Origin: Hyperoodon ampullatus
Lineage: Eukaryota; Chordata; Mammalia; Artiodactyla; Ziphiidae
Direction of reading: 5' to 3'
NCBI GenBank assembly: GCA_949752795.1
Contig: OX457058.1
Coordinates: 163,435,353-163,499,352, forward strand
Length of the DNA: 64,000 nt
The position numbers and the translations under genes are program-made. This document shows positions 61,336-64,000 of the stretch, piece after piece. The notes beneath the pieces are model-generated. The model searched no databases and was not told the DNA's origin. It saw only the letters and a list, made by a program, of their open reading frames with translations. Every line of letters starts with the position of its first letter. Position 1 is the first letter of the stretch.

Positions 61336-61624
61336 TTATGCCTCAACTAAAATTGATTACTGCTTTTTTTTAATGAACATATACTACTTTTTCCTTCTTT
61401 TACTTAAGAACGATAGGTAGTATTTATTGAAAGCAGTGACAAGTGAATATTTGTCTCTTGCTAAATAGCATTACATTGACAATCTCACATGAAAGAAAAG
61501 GAAAGGAAGTTCAAATAAGTATTTTCAAATGACTAACTCTTGGGTTCAGCAGATGAGAACTACTCAGAAGGAACAAAAGACTGTAGTAATCACTGATAAA
61601 TTATTGGTTTAGATTGTCAGAGTT

Positions 61625-61800
61625 ATTGGGAATTTAAATAAAAGGATTGCTGAGTATTGAGAGGAAGTTTCAGAGAATAAATAGGGTTTGAACTGACTCT
61701 TGACTGATGACAGGAATATATCTGTATGTCATCTGCATACAAGTGAACATTCTCATTCAGAAGAAAAATTGGAATCTGATAGGTAAAATTATTGTGTGAT
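61625..61800 (-). repeat. L2 reverse transcriptase fragment with YADD motif, minus strand
   Basis: The minus-strand translation contains NVHLYADDIQIYS. The YADD is the catalytic motif of the L2 reverse transcriptase and the context fits that family. It lies on the 3' side of the separate minus-strand L2 that ends at about 61830, so the two are not one collinear copy. Confidence 0.65.
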
Positions 61801-61829
61801 AAATACCCCAAGGTATTTTATTTATTCAT

Positions 61830-62580
61830 CCTTTTATTTGTTCATTAATTCAGCAAATATTGACTGAGCACCTACTACATGCTTGACACTTTCTTACCCC
61901 TTAGAAATAAAGCAGTAAACAAATAAGTTCCAGCTCTCAAAGAACTTCTATTTTAGTGGGGGAAGACTTACCAAAACAAAGAAACAAAAAGACATGATAT
62001 GTCAGGTTATAGTGAGTGCTATGAAGAAAAATAAAGCTGAGGATGGTGTTGAAGAGTGATGGGGACAGAGGAGTAGCTCTTTTATTCAGGGAGTTTAGGG
62101 AAGAACTCGCTGATGTGTGTGTATCTGAGAGAGACCTGTGTACTTGAGGGAATGAGCCATGTGCATACCTGGGAGAAGGCCTGTCTGAAGGACAAGAAGT
62201 ACCAAAGCCCTGAGGCAAGGGCACTCTTGAAAAGTTCTGAAACAGTCACAGGACTCTCTAGCTGTAGCAGAGAGAGCCAGGGAAAAGAGAGTTAGGCGAC
62301 AAGGCTGGAGAGGAAGCTATGAGCATAGCCATCGAAGACGTTAAGGTCAGCAGATGGACTCCGGATGATATTCTGAGAAAGACAGGATGTTGGTAATTTA
62401 CTGCGAGCAGACAAGTAACACGATCTGACCTGAGTTTAAATCGATCCCTCTGGCTGCTGCTGAAATAGACCTTGAGAGGGACAAGGAGGGATCAGGGAGC
62501 AGTGAGGAGAACAGAGTCATATTCAGGCAAGAGAAGATGGGGATGGCTTAGGGCAGTAGCTGCAGAGATGGTGAGGTTCG
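61830..62580 (-). repeat. L2 3' portion, minus strand
   Basis: The plus strand follows the L2 complement from the 3' end: 'ttcattaattcagcaaatat', 'gagcacctactacatgcttg', 'agtgagtgctatgaagaaaa', 'accaaagccctgaggcaa', 'acgatctgacctgagttta' and 'tccctctggctgctgct'. Confidence 0.8.
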
Positions 62581-62584
62581 CCCA

Positions 62585-63095
62585 TCCATGATTTCCTGCT
62601 GTCTTTGGGATAAAGCAAACCTCTTTCATTTGGCCTAAAGGTGTGTTCCATTCTTGTGTCGAAAAACATATTTGCCTGCTCTTTTTGTCCCCATTACTGT
62701 CCACATTACATTTCTCTGTCCAAACCGTCTTTCAGTGCGTGACTTTTGGAGGTTACTTTCTCTACCATAAATATTCTTCCGATCCTTATTCACCTAGTTG
62801 AGTATTCTCACCTTTTAAATTTCAGTTCTTCAAAAAAGTCCTCTCCAATCTAATACACTGGGTCAAATTCTCTTAACATAGTCTCTCATCACATGTGGTA
62901 TTTACACTTCAAAGCAGTGGCCATAATTGTAAGTTTACATCTATTTATGTGACTTTTAATTTTTTTTTTCTGTCCAACTGACTGTGAGTACAGTTAGGGA
63001 AGGAACCACCTGGTTTCTTTGCTCTCCATTAACCAGTCCAATACCTAATATATTTAGTGCTTTTACTTGTTGAGAAAGAGGGAATAAACATAAAG
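62585..63095 (+). repeat. L2 3' portion, plus strand
   Basis: 'tttgggataaagcaaacctc', 'ttcttcaaaaaagtcctctc', 'gtgagtacagttagggaagg' and 'cagtccaatacctaatat' match the sense L2 3' end. It abuts the minus-strand L2 at about 62580. Confidence 0.7.
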
Positions 63096-64000
63096 TAGGT
63101 AGTTGAACCAAAGTCTCATGCAAAGAGAACTGTTTGACATGTGAATACATGGGTTAATATCAGTTTTTCATGTTAAAACCAAAGGGTTTTTGTTTCTCCA
63201 TGTATAAAATTCAGAATTTGGGGATGACTAGGATAATAGACTCTAAGTTTTCCTGAGGCTCTAAGATTTAAGACAAATAAGTAGTATTACTGACAACATT
63301 AATTTCCTCTTTTGATTACAGCATGGTATTTGCATAACTCTAAGAAATTGAACAAATGCAGTTATATCTTTGTTTTATATTTTTTATTTTTATGTTTTTA
63401 CAACTTTGTTTTTAAGTTAAGGAGAATTCGTCTAAAAATATATTTGCACAGTAGAAGTAGAAGAGGTTACCAATTAAAAATGACATGAACTATACAGAGA
63501 AAATTAAATAGGAAAACCTGAGAGAAGATGAATCTCGTGAAAATGTAGCTGGCTCTACATACAGGCAGAGGGGACTGGGGCCTCTGTGTGGTGACCTGAG
63601 AGATGTGCACTCAGGAACCCGGAACCCCAAACAGTTGTAATTAGATAGAGCCTGAAGAATACACATGAGTTAAACATGTTTCTCAATAGCTGTCCTAAAT
63701 TGGAGACTAGAACACTCCATTTATGGCATATTTGGTACCTAGGCAAGAAGTCAGTTTAGGAGCTTAATATCAACCCATTTCTAGATCAGAAATGTCCACC
63801 TAGTTGTCATTGAACATATAGGATATCACCCTCAAAATATTTGATCAGAGCAAAAACAAGAAGAGGAAAATATACACTGCAGGTATTTATCAGATTAACA
63901 TGCTTCAATAGGTAGTAAGTATTTGCTCTGGAGAGCTAATAAGTATTTGCTCTGAACAAAATTTTGACAAGTGCCAGGGCAATGAGGGTAATGAGAAGAA
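63096..64000. other. AT-rich intergenic sequence with a small direct repeat
   Basis: 'taagtatttgctctg' occurs at 63916-63930 and 63940-63954. No gene or interspersed repeat recognised. Confidence 0.4.

Noticed and set aside
1..64000. CRISPR arrays, operons, integrases, toxin-antitoxin or phage genes
   Set aside because: None is present. The SINEs, L1, MIR, L2 and MaLR repeats show that this is mammalian nuclear DNA.

Overview
The window looks like mammalian, intergenic nuclear DNA, most probably cetacean (whale or dolphin). The main evidence is the repeats. Seven tRNA-derived SINEs carry the 'ggcttccctggtgg' head and 'ctgccgatgcagggga' core of the CHR family. Six are of the short form typical of cetaceans, and one (26011-26334) is the longer, older CHR-1 form shared more widely in Cetartiodactyla. 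Several cetartiodactyl-type L1 copies accompany them. Family names come from recognising sequence, not from a database search. I cannot say which cetacean it is.

I found no convincing host protein-coding gene, no tRNA or rRNA gene, and no prokaryotic, viral or CRISPR feature. Most of the sequence with structure is transposon-derived. 1-14367: AT-rich DNA with an old L1 3' end, CHR SINEs, MIRs, an MLT1-type LTR, a MER5A-like element and an L2-like piece. 14368-21236: a full-length L1 (L1-A) with an open ORF1 and an ORF2 broken by a SINE and two stop codons. 21784-23035: an MLT1 LTR split by a Tigger1-derived DNA transposon. 25960-27671: an old L1 split by a CHR-1 SINE, then another CHR SINE. 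29893-31590: L1 remnants and a SINE. 32444-39556: a second full-length but decayed L1 (L1-B). 41865-43100: another old L1. 48990-50645: a long L2 remnant. 52505-54990: an L1 3' end, microsatellites and a hAT-type element. 61160-63095: a cluster of four L2 pieces in mixed orientation.

The most informative material is the comparison of L1-A with L1-B. L1-A has a 7-codon (one heptad) difference in the ORF1p coiled coil. Its 5' UTR lacks two segments of about 183 and 293 bp. Its 3' end falls 13 nt after an ATTAAA hexamer where the other copies read ATTCAC, so it lacks the canonical terminal ~50 nt. Both copies have TGA at the same ORF2 codon. Nested insertions give a relative order of events: old L1M, L2, MIR and MLT1 first, then Tigger and CHR-1, then L1-B, L1-A and the short CHR SINEs.

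Two short open segments with a plausible splice acceptor (13042-13164 plus, 56419-56669 minus) are the only hints of non-repeat coding sequence, and both are weak. I did not find evidence for a previously undescribed functional system.
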